Shown here: in pieces, positions 37,216 to 46,950 of the stretch
Layout of the letters: each line of letters opens with the position of its first letter
Position numbering within the stretch: position 1 is the stretch's first letter
NCBI RefSeq assembly: GCF_034190915.1
Contig: NW_026947485.1
Location: 52,205,337-52,269,336, forward strand
DNA: 64,000 nucleotides
Source: Cavia porcellus
Taxonomy: Eukaryota; Chordata; Mammalia; Rodentia; Caviidae
Reading direction: 5' to 3'
Program-made: the position numbers and the translations under genes
The notes under the pieces: model-generated
The model's database searches: none
Seen by the model: the letters and a program-made list of their open reading frames with translations, nothing else
What the model was told of the DNA's origin: nothing

Positions 37216-38263
37216 TGACAACTAACAACAGAAAAAGAGCTCAACAGAAATGAGGCAGAGAAGGTTGGATGGTAGGAACAGCTATTTTGGAGAAAACAAG
37301 ACATCATAATAGCTAGTGCTGATTTAATATCATCTTGTTTTGAAGCCCCATCAATCTTTTGTTTTCCTGTCTCCCTAGGTCTTTTTTTTTTTTTTTTTTA
37401 ATTTAAAGAAAGATTAAACAAACCAGAAAATAGGTAGAAATAGTACATACATTCAGAGAAAAAAAAAAGAGTAAGAAATCACTAGTTGATGTTGCCGATT
37501 TACAAATAGTTGTTCAAGGTACAAAAATGGAACATGTAAAGTGGGAATTCAAACAGAGAGACTGCAAAAAGTTCTAATCAATTGTCCAACAAAAACTTAG
37601 TAACATGGTTGTCAATCCTATACATTTAAACATACATGCAGTTATCCATATCTTCATTTATGTTTAGATTAAACAAACTAAAGCAGGTTAAATCATTTTG
37701 AACACAGAATAATAGTATTGCTGGATATCACTTCATGACACTCCATGATCAGCACTGGGTACTGTAGTGTCTTCTTTTTAAAACTGAATTTAAAGAAAGA
37801 CTAAAAATACAGAAAATGGACAGAAATAATACATAATTTCAAAGAAAAATAATCAGTAAGAAATCACTAGTTGATGATTATAGGTTGTCTTCTTACAAAT
37901 AGTTATTCAAGATACTAAATTGGAGCATATAAAGTGGGGATTCAAACAGTGAGATTGCAACCAGTACTGTTCAAATATCCAACAAAAACTTAGAAATATG
38001 GTTATCAATCCTCTACACTTAAACATATATGCACTTACCCATATCCTCAATTATGTTGACTTTCAATAAACCCAAGCAGGCTAATATCACTCTGAACAAA
38101 GAATAACACTATTGCTGGGTTTCACATTATGACACTCTAGGATCAGCACTGGGTATTTTAGTGTGTACTTTTCTTCAAAGTATCTGTTCATTTCATCAAT
38201 TGTCATAAGATCAGTTCTCATAAACTGTTTATAGATTCTACACATGCATGAGTCTTAACATGT

Positions 38264-39002
38264 ATTTTTTTTTTTTAATTTTGAAAGTAGAAAATATGCA
38301 ACAGCGCAAGACAGAACAAAGCCAATCAGGACAATGCAGTGAAATTGGTACAGGATTTCACAGTAGGATACTGGGATAGTAGTACTAAGTACTATGGTAT
38401 ATCTCTTTAATTTAACAATAGCTATCCGGTAAATTACATATTGTAAAATCAAACTAAAAATAGAATATTGTAAAATCAATTGAGAATACTGAATATAGCA
38501 AAAGAAATATAACAAAAAGTGAAAACAACCTATACCTTGAAACAGAAAATAGAAGGAAATCCCCCATATTTGTTATACTGCATATGGTCATCCTCCCAAG
38601 AGATGTTGAAATATGTATACCCAGTAGGTAAGGGGGGAGGGGGCAGGTGGGAGAAGGGTGCTTGATTTTCAGCTCGAGTGGAAGTTGGCTCACAGGAAAC
38701 GATTCTTTTCCAGGCCCAAGCTGCAGGTGCTTATCAAAAGGGCAGGTGAATAAGCTGCCTGAGTCCCTCCATGTCCGGAACTCTGGAGCTCTGTTTTTCT
38801 GGCCTGCATTGCAGAAGCTTACCAAGAGGGCAGGTGAATAAGCTACCTGAATCCCTCCATGGCCAGAACTCTGGAGCTCTGTTCTCCTCCTGGCCAGCAT
38901 TGCAGACGCTTAGCAAGAGGGCAGGTGAATTAGCTGCCTGAATCCCTCCATGGCCAGAACTCTGGAGCTCTGTTCTCCTCGTGACCCGCGTTCTCTCCAT
39001 AG
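38264..39002 (-). mobile_element. Chimeric retroposon: GC-rich VNTR head + L1-like 3' tail
   Basis: The element is 739 bp, flanked by a perfect 12-bp duplication, gtcttaacatgt, at 38252-38263 and 39003-39014. The plus strand begins with 12 T (38265-38276), the poly(A) of a minus-strand insertion. Read on the minus strand from 39002: about 3.3 tandem GC-rich monomers of 88-91 bp (39002-38710), then a unique stretch with a C-rich block (about 38700-38560), then an AT-rich region. The last ~180 bp parallel the L1 3' UTR module ('gatagctattgttaaatt', 'tactgtgaaatcctgtacc', 'gattggctttgttctg'). It has no ORF1 or ORF2, so it must have been mobilised in trans, presumably by L1. A 148-codon minus-strand frame (38900-38454) crosses the head and middle. 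The monomer lengths are not multiples of three, and I regard that frame as probable chance. Confidence 0.75.
38710..39002 (-). repeat. Tandem ~90-bp GC-rich monomers (about 3.3 copies)
   Basis: On the plus strand the landmark ggcaggtgaa occurs at 38741, 38829 and 38920 (spacing 88 and 91). Each is followed by 'agctgcctgaatccctcca'-type sequence and 'ctctggagctctgtt'. The copies are roughly 85-90% alike by eye. A partial copy precedes the first landmark. Confidence 0.9.
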
Positions 39003-39637
39003 GTCTTAACATGTTGTATCTTATTGGATTTAATTATATGTGATAAGATAAACAAAAACTTTTATAGACAAGGTGATTATACAGAAACCATTGTTCTTTT
39101 TCTGTTAGTTGATTCTAAATACCCTGTAATACTGTCATTCTCTTGAATGGTTTTACCTTGTCTTGATATGTTTGATGCTACAGTATGTGAAGTTATACTC
39201 AAATATTTCAAGGAAAGAGACACTATGGTAACTACTTTTATTTTGGGGTATCTTGTGGTGAAACACTATTTTGCTTAAATGGTTATGTTTTGATCTGTGC
39301 TGTTTTGTTGTTATGCCCTCTTTTATCTCAATCTCCTTTCTTTATTATTTACTTTTGTATTTTTATCTTTTTAATTAAGGGAAAAATAAATTTTAAAAAA
39401 CAGGATATATTATAGTAACACACTTTAATTTCCTATTAACTTGATTTGAAACCCTGTATTGCTCTCATCATCTTGTTTTGACTGGTTTTCCTCTATTCTG
39501 TTTTGCTTGATAGTACCAAGTTCAAAAGTATAGGCAATGAGATTGAAGACAATAAGATTCATTATGACGCCCATTCTGGTTGACTATTATATTCTTTTGA
39601 AGTCTTGTAATGTCTCCAATGTTTTGGTTTTGTGCAG

Positions 39638-40008
39638 CATTGACTTCATCAGTAGACTAATCAATTGATGAGATAATCTGACGGCATTATAGGGAAGAAA
39701 TGGAAATTTAGGTGGAGAGCCCAGTTGAAGAGCGTGTGTGGTAGTGTGATAGAGACTCTGTGTTAGACCCGGCCCCACTACACTTTGCCTCTTTTGGTGT
39801 TCCTTTACTTTCCAGCTCTTATGAGGTGAACAGTTTTTCTTCATTCTTTCATTTTTCCATGATGTTTTTTCTGGCCAGAAGTCTAGAAATGAGGAAGCAA
39901 GTTGATCATGGGCTGAAATCACTGAAACTATCAGTGGCAAGGAATCTTCTTTCACTAAATTGTTTATTTCAAGTGTCTGTCACAGTGACAGAAAGCTGAC
40001 TAACTCAG
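39638..40008 (+). mobile_element. MTC-type MaLR LTR, 5'-truncated
   Basis: It begins at 'tgacttcatcagtagactaa', passes 'gacggcattataggg', 'cttatgaggtgaacag' and 'tttccatgatgtttttt', and ends 'cagtgacagaaagctgactaactca'. This is the order of MT-class MaLR LTRs. The expected LTR 5' end is missing where it meets the L1 3' UTR modules. So either the L1 cut into it or the LTR was truncated first. Confidence 0.75.
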
Positions 40009-40148
40009 ATAGAGGTAGTTTCAATGTTAATTTTGGTTGATAATTTTAATTTACATTAATAAATAAAGCAAAAATGAAAGAACATATATTCATCTATTTA
40101 CTAATTCAAAATTTCACTCCTTTATCAATGATATAAATTGTTTTTGGT

Positions 40149-40267
40149 CTTTTTTCACTGTGCAATTCTGGTTCACTGAAGTCACTTTGTAGCCCAGGGT
40201 GACCTTGAACTTTCAATGATTCTCCTGACTCAGCTTCCTGGGTGCTGGAATTAACACCACAACTGGC
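40149..40267 (-). mobile_element. B1 SINE (7SL-derived), antisense
   Basis: The plus strand reads as antisense B1: 'gaagtcactttgtagcccag', 'ggtgaccttgaac', 'ctcctgactcagcttcctgg', 'gtgctggaattaacaccac'. It is preceded by a short T tract (the A tail). A diverged direct repeat, 'ataaattgtttttgg' at 40133 and 'ataaatggctttttgg' at 40268, is the likely target duplication. Monomeric, about 120 bp. Confidence 0.8.
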
Positions 40268-40325
40268 ATAAATGGCTTTTTGGTTGAACTGAATAATAAT
40301 TTTGAATACTATATTATTTCTTAAG

Positions 40326-40939
40326 TGTTGGTATTGGGTCCTGACCTAGATCCCCAATCTCCGAAAAGAGTGTATGGCAAAGGTTTAAATAAAATGAGAC
40401 AAGTGGTATGATTTTAGAGCTGCAGGGGATTGAAACCCTCTGCAGAGTTTGAGACTCTGGGGGCTAAGACAAAGACTTCTCTGGAGTGCTATATTTATTA
40501 GGCCCCTAAAAAAGGGAGGGGAAGCTGAGGAAAGCATGGGAAATGAGCAGGACCCTGGCAGTCACTTCAAAGACTTCTCCAAGTAGTAAATTATGTCAAT
40601 TTAGGAGAACTGTCTTATCTCCAGGATGACATTTATGGTAGGATTGAGACTTCAGGAGTGAAATTCCTTCGGCTGCAGTCTCTATTTACTTAATTAGTGT
40701 TGGAGCCAAGGTGTCCACAGTTGTGGCTTTATCTTCCCCTTTGAGGTATCTCTGGCCTCACAGGATACTCAGGCCTCAGCCAGAACCAGTGATTCACAGA
40801 GGTTCACTTACTATGAATCAGCTCCTCTCACCAGGCAAGGGGCCAAGGCTTAGGACAGACTCACAGGTAAACATATAAAGCAAAGCCAATTATTTAATTA
40901 TAAATCCTGCTCAGAGCTGCTTCGTAGTGGTCTCCAACA
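40326..40939 (-). mobile_element. Probable solo retroviral LTR (class unclear)
   Basis: It has perfect 6-bp inverted termini, TGTTGG at 40326 and CCAACA ending at 40939, enclosing 614 bp of moderately GC-rich sequence. On the minus strand an AATAAA at about 40499-40494 is followed by a typical GT/T-rich stretch and ends 'ggtcaggacccaataccaaca'. No target duplication matches at the ends (ttaag before, tgttg after). The call therefore rests on the TG...CA ends and the poly(A) signal. Confidence 0.45.
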
Positions 40940-40960
40940 TGTTGGGAAGGGACAGTGCTT

Positions 40961-41028
40961 GCAAATGAATCCCAAACTTCATTCATGCTAGGGAAACACT
41001 TTACCACTGATTCATATTCCTAACCCCA
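40961..41028 (-). mobile_element. ID-like SINE, antisense
   Basis: The minus strand reads 'ggggttaggaatatgaatca' (box A region), 'gtggtaaagtgtttccctagc' and 'ttgggattcatttgcaagc' (box B region). Diverged. Confidence 0.6.
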
Positions 41029-41033
41029 TTCCT

Positions 41034-42224
41034 TCAACTTTTTTCAGTATTCACAGTGCAATTGCCACAGATTGGGAACCTCTTAAATTTAAACTGCATA
41101 TTAGCATTTTTCCATTACTTTCAAAATCTAGGCAATCCATAAAATGCTTAAACAAGTCCCAATTTGTGGTGATTGTCAATTTCTATGGTGTGAACTTTTC
41201 CTCTCATGGCCAACTTCAGGCTATATCAGATAAACAGTTACAAGGGAGGAATAAATGTGCAATAGTACATTATGATAAAGTATTTATATTACATAGATAC
41301 AAAAGTAATAAATAACCTCACATATATGGAGATAGTAAAATTTGTGGGACATAATGACTTTGAGTGTTTATACCTTCAGTTTTGATTTGACTGTGAGTTC
41401 ATGTAATTTATTTTTTAGCAGTGGCATTTAACAATCAGTGTTAAATGATTTAACAAAATTCCTGAAAATTTCAAAAACAATCCTTGTGCATCAGAATAAG
41501 CTGACTTCGGCACATGACTGGTATAATTGCACATTTTGTACATGAAATTCAGTCACATACACTCCAAAATCGTTTTTCCAAATCAAAGTAAAAGGAAAAT
41601 TTAAGAGATGCAATGCACCTATTTCTGAGTGTATGAAAACTAGTTAATATTTGTTTTCAATAGAAATTGTTCTCTGTTAAAGAACTTTTTCCACTACCTT
41701 TATTAATTTATATTATTTACATTTTTTTTTTCAAATTACACACACAATGGCATTACAGAATCACAAGAGTAAGGTTCAGTAAATAATTTCAAGTAGACAT
41801 TGCAGATTTAAAATATTGTGTAAAAAGGAAGAATTAGCATCCCCCAATGAATACCTTAAATAAGAACATGAGTACCAAGCAGGAGACTATTTTAAGTCAT
41901 GTAAAAGAGTAATTTAAGAAAAACCACATCCCTAAATTCAGTATGCCCACATCTACTATTATCCCTAAAAACAAACTACTTAAAGTGAAAAAAATACAAT
42001 TCATAATTAGAAAAACATATTTTCAAATCTGAGTATTTTCCCTGTCCCTAAACTTGAAAAATGTTTTTAAATAATTAGTAAACAATTTTCTAAAATAAAA
42101 ACACATCTTTTATCTTTTTCTTTCCTTGTATGGGGAATGTAGATTTCGAGTATGGCTGGAGCTCCTAAAAATTCAGAGAAGGTTTATAAAAATACGCTTT
42201 TCATCTATATGTATATGGCTTTGT
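41034..42224. other. No recognisable feature
   Basis: AT-rich unique DNA over about 1.2 kb. No gene signature. It ends at the first member of a diverged repeat pair. Confidence 0.4.
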
Positions 42225-42345
42225 ACATTTTGAAGGTTACAAATATACTTAGAAGCCTCTCCCTGAGATACAAATTCACCCTGTGGCTTCATCATCATGT
42301 AAGTTGCATAGACAATTGCTTAGTTTATTACTTATCATCTTATTA
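42225..42345 (+). repeat. Diverged direct repeat, member 1
   Basis: A stretch containing 'aaggttacaaatatacttag', 'aagcctctccctgaga' and 'atcatcatgtaagttgc' aligns by eye with 44245-44345, which has 'gaggttataaaactatttag', 'aaccgctctctgaag' and 'gatcattatgtaagttgc'. Identity is roughly 70% in the same order and orientation, 2 kb apart. I do not recognise the family. Confidence 0.55.
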
Positions 42346-43304
42346 CATTAAATACATAACCTGATTAAACAATAGATGGTAGACACGCAGGCATTATGGG
42401 AGAATAAAATTTATGTCTATTATTTCAAATGTCTAATACTAAAGTCTGCTTATAATTACTAGTTTGTTGAATATATTTACTTATTTTAATAATAAAATGG
42501 CTTCTTTTTTTAGAAGGAGTTCAATAAACCCCAGGAATACTAAAATTCTAAATGCCTTTTGAAATGTGACTAAAATTTAAATTTTACTCTCTTCCTTTGG
42601 AGTCACCATACCACTAGCTTAACAAAATGTCTTATCATATTTTAAGGAAATAAAACTGCAAGTGTAAAGGCAGCCAAATGTGAATCTACTTTTAAACCTC
42701 ATGCTTATGTGGAATCTATTTTTCTTACATTCTTGTATTCACAGATTTTCATTATCTTTAAAATTTTTAATATAGCTAAAAAGATTAAAACTTGAGGCAT
42801 TAATATACTTTTTTGTTATCTATCTAATTTGTCAAACATTTCAATTTTTGTTTTCCCAACTACCCTTGGTTCTTCTATTGTATTTACTTTTCTATTGTGG
42901 GTTTTAAAAAGATTGACAGCTATTGAAAAAAGAGAATATCAAGAAGGTTAGTTAGTGCCCTTATTAAAATCCAAGCAGTCACTGAAATGCAAAGAACGAA
43001 CTGGAGCTTCCTATTCCTATTCCATCTATTGAGAAGCAGTAGGTTTTGGCTGGGATTTATATTTTAAATAATATTTTACATATCTATTCCATTTTGAAGC
43101 ATATAATAGTATTTTAGTGCTTTGACTTTGTCAATTTTAAAATTAGTTTCTTTGAAAAAAATCTAAGAATTGCTTAGACCTAATAAATGTGGATTCCTGC
43201 TGCATGTCTTACAAATGTTAGATGCTGCTATCAATTCTCCTGCAGAAAATTAATTTTTATGTGCAGCTTCAATTGATATCACTCTTCATAAGAAAATTTG
43301 CTAT
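42346..43304. other. No recognisable feature (AT-rich)
   Basis: AT-rich unique DNA. Nothing recognised. Confidence 0.45.
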
Positions 43305-43314
43305 AAATAGTACT

Positions 43315-43426
43315 CTTTTTTTTTTTGTCTTTTTCCTTTTCCTTTTTATCGGTCCCAGGGATCGAACTCACGACTGCCTGCTTGCAAGGCAGGCACTTAT
43401 GCTGCTGAGCTTAATCTCCAGCCCCC
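43315..43426 (-). mobile_element. ID-type SINE with 10-bp target duplication
   Basis: The minus strand reads 'ggggctggagattaagctca' (box A), 'gcctgccttgcaagcaggc', and a textbook box B 'gagttcgatccctggg' (43372-43357). A (TTTTTC)n-type tail on the plus strand follows. It is flanked by aaatagtact at 43305-43314 and 43427-43436. Intact pol III boxes and an exact duplication make this one of the younger SINEs here. A frame of 74 codons across it is spurious. Confidence 0.9.
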
Positions 43427-43494
43427 AAATAGTACTTTTTGAATGAATCAATTGCTGGTGAGGATCTTTCAAATAGTATAAAATACAATTGTAA

Positions 43495-43592
43495 TATATA
43501 CATATTTATAATGTATGTATACATAAAATATAAATGTATATATGGAATATATATACACACATATACAGTCACATATGTATATGCACACACAT
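43495..43592. repeat. AT/CA-rich imperfect microsatellite
   Basis: Interspersed (AT)n, (GTAT)n and (CA)n runs. Low complexity. Confidence 0.85.
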
Positions 43593-44244
43593 TTCTGGTA
43601 TTTGTAGTGTTTTCAGATACTCCCTAATTCTTAAAGGTTTTTACACCTGAAAAGTATTTTTATAAGTTTTTTGGTGGTCACTATTATTAGAATCTGATAA
43701 ACCAATCTTTCAAATATTGCTTTCAATTTTTAGGAACCTTTGGATGAAACCTTAGGGTGAAATGTAGAATTTATTGAAAGCTAATAATTATTAGGACATG
43801 CGGTAGGCGGTTATCTCAAGTAACATCGCAGTATTGGCTCTATGTACAAGCTACAATAGGGCAAATGGTACAATTAGAGGCACATTTCTTGGTGCATAAC
43901 AATAGAAGCCTTAGTGACACTGTGAGATTAAGGCTGAAGCATCTTTAAAACTACTCATTACCACTAGTCAAAATGTGCATATTTGACCTTTATGGTAATC
44001 AGAAAAATCTCTGCTTACGCAGTAGGCTAAATAATCATCACTTTCGACACACAGTTTTCCTTGAAGTGACCTAAGGTTAACATGGTTGATCCATAAGCTG
44101 ACACAGACATTGAATCAACTTATCCACGGTCACAGCTAAAGGCCACCATCTTCATCACGTAGGTTACAATGACAGGAGAGAAAGGGTTCAGATTTGCTCA
44201 GCAACCGACAGCAGGATTTAAATATTGACCGTAATATATATTTT
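43593..44244. other. No recognised gene; slightly CpG-richer island of unique sequence
   Basis: The segment 43790-44240 keeps more CpG (for example at 43801, 43808, 43829, 44160) than its flanks and has no transposon hallmark that I recognise. A weak MIR-like reading around 44110-44230 could not be upheld. Confidence 0.35.
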
Positions 44245-44345
44245 AGAGGTTATAAAACTATTTAGAAACCGCTCTCTGAAGTGTGTATTCACTCTTTCAT
44301 ATGATCATTATGTAAGTTGCCTCAAAATATTGCTAAATTTATTCT
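44245..44345 (+). repeat. Diverged direct repeat, member 2
   Basis: Partner of 42225-42345; see that entry for the shared landmarks. Similarity fades on both sides. Confidence 0.55.
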
Positions 44346-46158
44346 TTATTAAATCCTTACCCTAGATTCAGCAATTTCTTATGCTGAATCTCTCTCCTTT
44401 CTTGTAGGCCTGCTTTTTAACCCTCTCATTTTAATATTAATGTGTTAAAAATCACAATGAAACATCTCAAATGTAAATTATTGCATCTAAATAACTTAAA
44501 ATCAACACTACAACCAGAGATAATGTAGTAACTCTAATATTTGGATAATGAAAGCCCCTTAATCATGTGTAATAAACTTGAGTGCTTCATCAATAACTCT
44601 CCTTCAACTATTACAACTGAAGTTGTAGAAATCCATATTTATTATTTTTAAATAATGCGCACTTTAATTTATGGGCTGGCAGATTCATCATTCTTCAACT
44701 TTCATAGAACAACATCAGGTCATGCATGTACAAAGTAATTGTGTCATACATACTACTTCCCAAATGTTATGGAGAATAGTGTATCTTGCAGAAACTGAAT
44801 AATTTAATAGTCATCAAAACTGGAGAATGTGGACAAAAACATTTTTAAAAGGTAGCCTAAGTAAGAATTCTTATGGCACAAAGACAAAGTTCTTCCATAT
44901 CTATGTCTTGGTTGAAACTTAAAAGTAGTCATTCATTATTCTCCATAATGTATACAGTATTAATCTATGTGTACCTAGAAAATCTGGCAACTTCCTGTAC
45001 TTCAAAGTCATTGCCTTTGCTATGAGACATAGAAAAGTGCTTCAGGATTCATTATGACAAGTGGAATATATAAGCAATAAGGCATGACAGGGAATGTGGT
45101 TATCATAAGATAATCACACCCCTGGGTCATTATAAAGCAAAAGGTGCAGTGGTGAACCTCTCATTCCCCTGGGGTGTGATTACAGCATGATAAGCTCACT
45201 TCATGCTATTACCTTATTGCTTTTACAAAAGTCTTTGTTGACAAGAAAAAATGGTGTTTTTGTTTTTTGTTTTTGCTCCAAGATGACAGAGTTTCTTTTA
45301 ACAATAGCTTCAGATAAATTCATGAATTTAATATATTAATCTCTTCTTCAAAATGTGCAGCTGCCACAGCCAATCATAATTTAAGACTCTAAGGCAGAAC
45401 CCACTCTGTAGTTGTGTGTTCAGATAACTCACCTTCAGACAAAAATCTGCCATTATCACAAAATATCTAATGTCTAGTAACAACCGTTAGAAGAAATAGT
45501 TTGTTCCAAAAGTTATTATTTTTCTAATATAATAGATTCAGTAAAAGTTTTTAGATTTAATTAAGCAAAATGTAATGTAAAACAGTTGATAGATAAAAAT
45601 TATGGAGTAGATATTTATAATTTCTTTTCTCTATTTACCCCCCCCCATTCAAGTGCCAACTAAATTTAAAGTGCTAGATCAGACACCAAATCCCATTGCT
45701 GTCATTCAAATTATAGCCTAAGGGTCTTATCATGATCTTACAAATTTACAAATTCTTCTTTTGTATGTTTCCTATTACTTAACACTTGTCTGCTTTGCTT
45801 TATCCAATTTACTGTATTCAGCCACCATAATGCAGATATAATCTCAATTAATGATTCTCATCTATCATACAATCTATGATTTTACTCTGACATTATATTA
45901 TTTGTATGCATTTGAAATATTTATTTGCATAGAATTCTTATATAGAAAATAATAGATATTATCCCAATTTATAGAAGAATAAGATATAGATTTAGAAAAT
46001 TAAATTATGAAGCTGTTTCAGTTACTTCAAAGTGTGTATCCTAATTTCAAAATCAGATATATTTTTTAAATTATGACCATTTATAAAAAATTATCTTGAA
46101 AATATTTCTCAGCCTCCATTACTTTAGTTTCTTCATTTTCAAAAAGATTGTAAAATTA
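44346..46158. other. About 1.8 kb without identifiable gene
   Basis: AT-rich unique DNA. Sequence around 45940-46010 faintly resembles the MIR core but is not called. Confidence 0.4.
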
Positions 46159-46163
46159 CATGG

Positions 46164-46945
46164 TGTTGTAGTCAGGGGTTATACACAGAGAACAATTCAG
46201 ATCAGGACATGGAGTTTATAATATTTTTATAATGGTCACCGGAAGTTAACACAGGAGAATGCAGGAAATCCATCCACAACACCAACGACATAGATTATTT
46301 AGTCAAGAGTCTAAACCCCATGGCAATGTCCCACATGAGTCCAGATAAAAACCCAGAGCTCAGCACAACGCCTCCACGAGTCCAACTGGAGGTCCAGAGC
46401 CCACAAGAAGGACTCGCGCCAGTCTCTTTTACGGATCCGTGCTGGGAAGACCCAAGGGTCAGCGGTGGAAGCCCGAAAGTCTATGCCAGCAGGATGAAGG
46501 AGCTGTGCTAGTGGGATGAGGGTTCTACACTGGAGCCGAGAAGTCACACTCACAACAAAGAGCGGGGCTGTCCTGAAAGGCACCACAGCTGTCCTCAGTG
46601 ACACAGAGGCCCTGAGCTCCTCCGACAACAAGCACAGTCGGGTACATGCCAGGAAGCAACGTGAGGAGTTCACCCTGAAGACCAGGCAGCATATGTCTTC
46701 CCCTCCGTAGCCAGGAAGCAATGCTCGATGTGAAGACCAAAGCTTCTCCAGGAGAACCAACAGCTCAGACAGTAACTCGTAGGAGAACCAACAATGCCTC
46801 CATAACGCCTCCATCCCTCTCCACACCTCTCTTCTTCTCCACCTATTTATCCTGGCAACCCTCCTCAGGTGGAGCATCTTCTCTCAATGCATGCTGATGT
46901 AATCCAGCTGGCGTTAAGTTGACCACTAGTTATCAAACCATAACA
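46164..46945 (-). mobile_element. Solo ERVL-like LTR, complete, 5-bp TSD, CpG-rich
   Basis: The plus strand starts TGTTGTAG and ends CCATAACA, giving a 782-bp LTR with TG...CA ends. It is flanked by catgg at 46159-46163 and 46946-46950. A 5-bp duplication is typical of ERVL. The sense (minus) 5' end has 'tggtcaacttaacgccagc' and 'tggattacatc', similar to the MT2/ERVL opening. CpG is frequent, unlike the rest of the window, so the copy is relatively young or was shielded from methylation decay. A 188-codon sense frame (46877-46311) spans most of the LTR. I recognise no product in it. Confidence 0.8.
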
Positions 46946-46950
46946 CATGG

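Larger units (their letters stand above)
37382..39100 (-). mobile_element. Antisense L1 3' tail inserted in the ORF2-less L1
   Basis: The plus strand shows a run of 18 T at 37383-37400, which is the poly(A) tail of a minus-strand insertion. The minus-strand sequence upstream of that tail contains the block 'tcaactagtgatttcttac' twice (plus-strand complements at about 37470-37490 and 37858-37877). Two ~400-bp units are thus tandemly duplicated (about 37385-37785 and 37790-38200). The same block ends the L1 insertion at 55272-56340 and the tail at 57967-58264. Its 5' end is uncertain, near 39100, and it is split by the chimeric element at 38264-39002. No target duplication was found for the outer element. 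Confidence 0.65.
35365..39637 (+). mobile_element. ORF2-less L1 (HAL1-like organisation) with nested insertions
   Basis: In order: a GC-richer 5' UTR-like region (35365-36230), a broken ORF1 (36237-37215), and then, with no ORF2 at all, the L1 3' UTR module starting at about 37265-37290 ('ggaacagctattttgg', 'aagacatcataatagct', 'atcttgttttgaagcc'). The 3' UTR is interrupted at 37382 by an antisense L1 tail that contains a further insertion (38264-39002). It resumes at about 39120-39637 with two or three more modules. Either this belongs to a HAL1-type lineage (ORF1 only, mobilised in trans), or it is an L1 that lost ORF2 by internal deletion. Sequence alone does not separate these. Confidence 0.7.

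Noticed and set aside
38454..38900. 148-codon minus-strand frame in the chimeric retroposon
   Set aside because: Monomer lengths (88 and 91 bp) shift the frame between copies, so the peptide repeat is not maintained. No homology recognised. Kept only as a note.
38710..39002. Regularly spaced repeats considered as a CRISPR array
   Set aside because: Monomers are contiguous 88-91-bp units without spacers and lie in a mammalian retroposon.
43357..43426. tRNA-like sequence with box A and box B
   Set aside because: It has target-site duplications and a T-rich/A-rich tail and lacks a plausible acceptor stem, so it is an ID SINE, not a tRNA gene.
44110..44230. Weak MIR-like reading ('ccacggtcacagctaa')
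   Set aside because: Only one short box fits. Flanking MIR blocks are missing.
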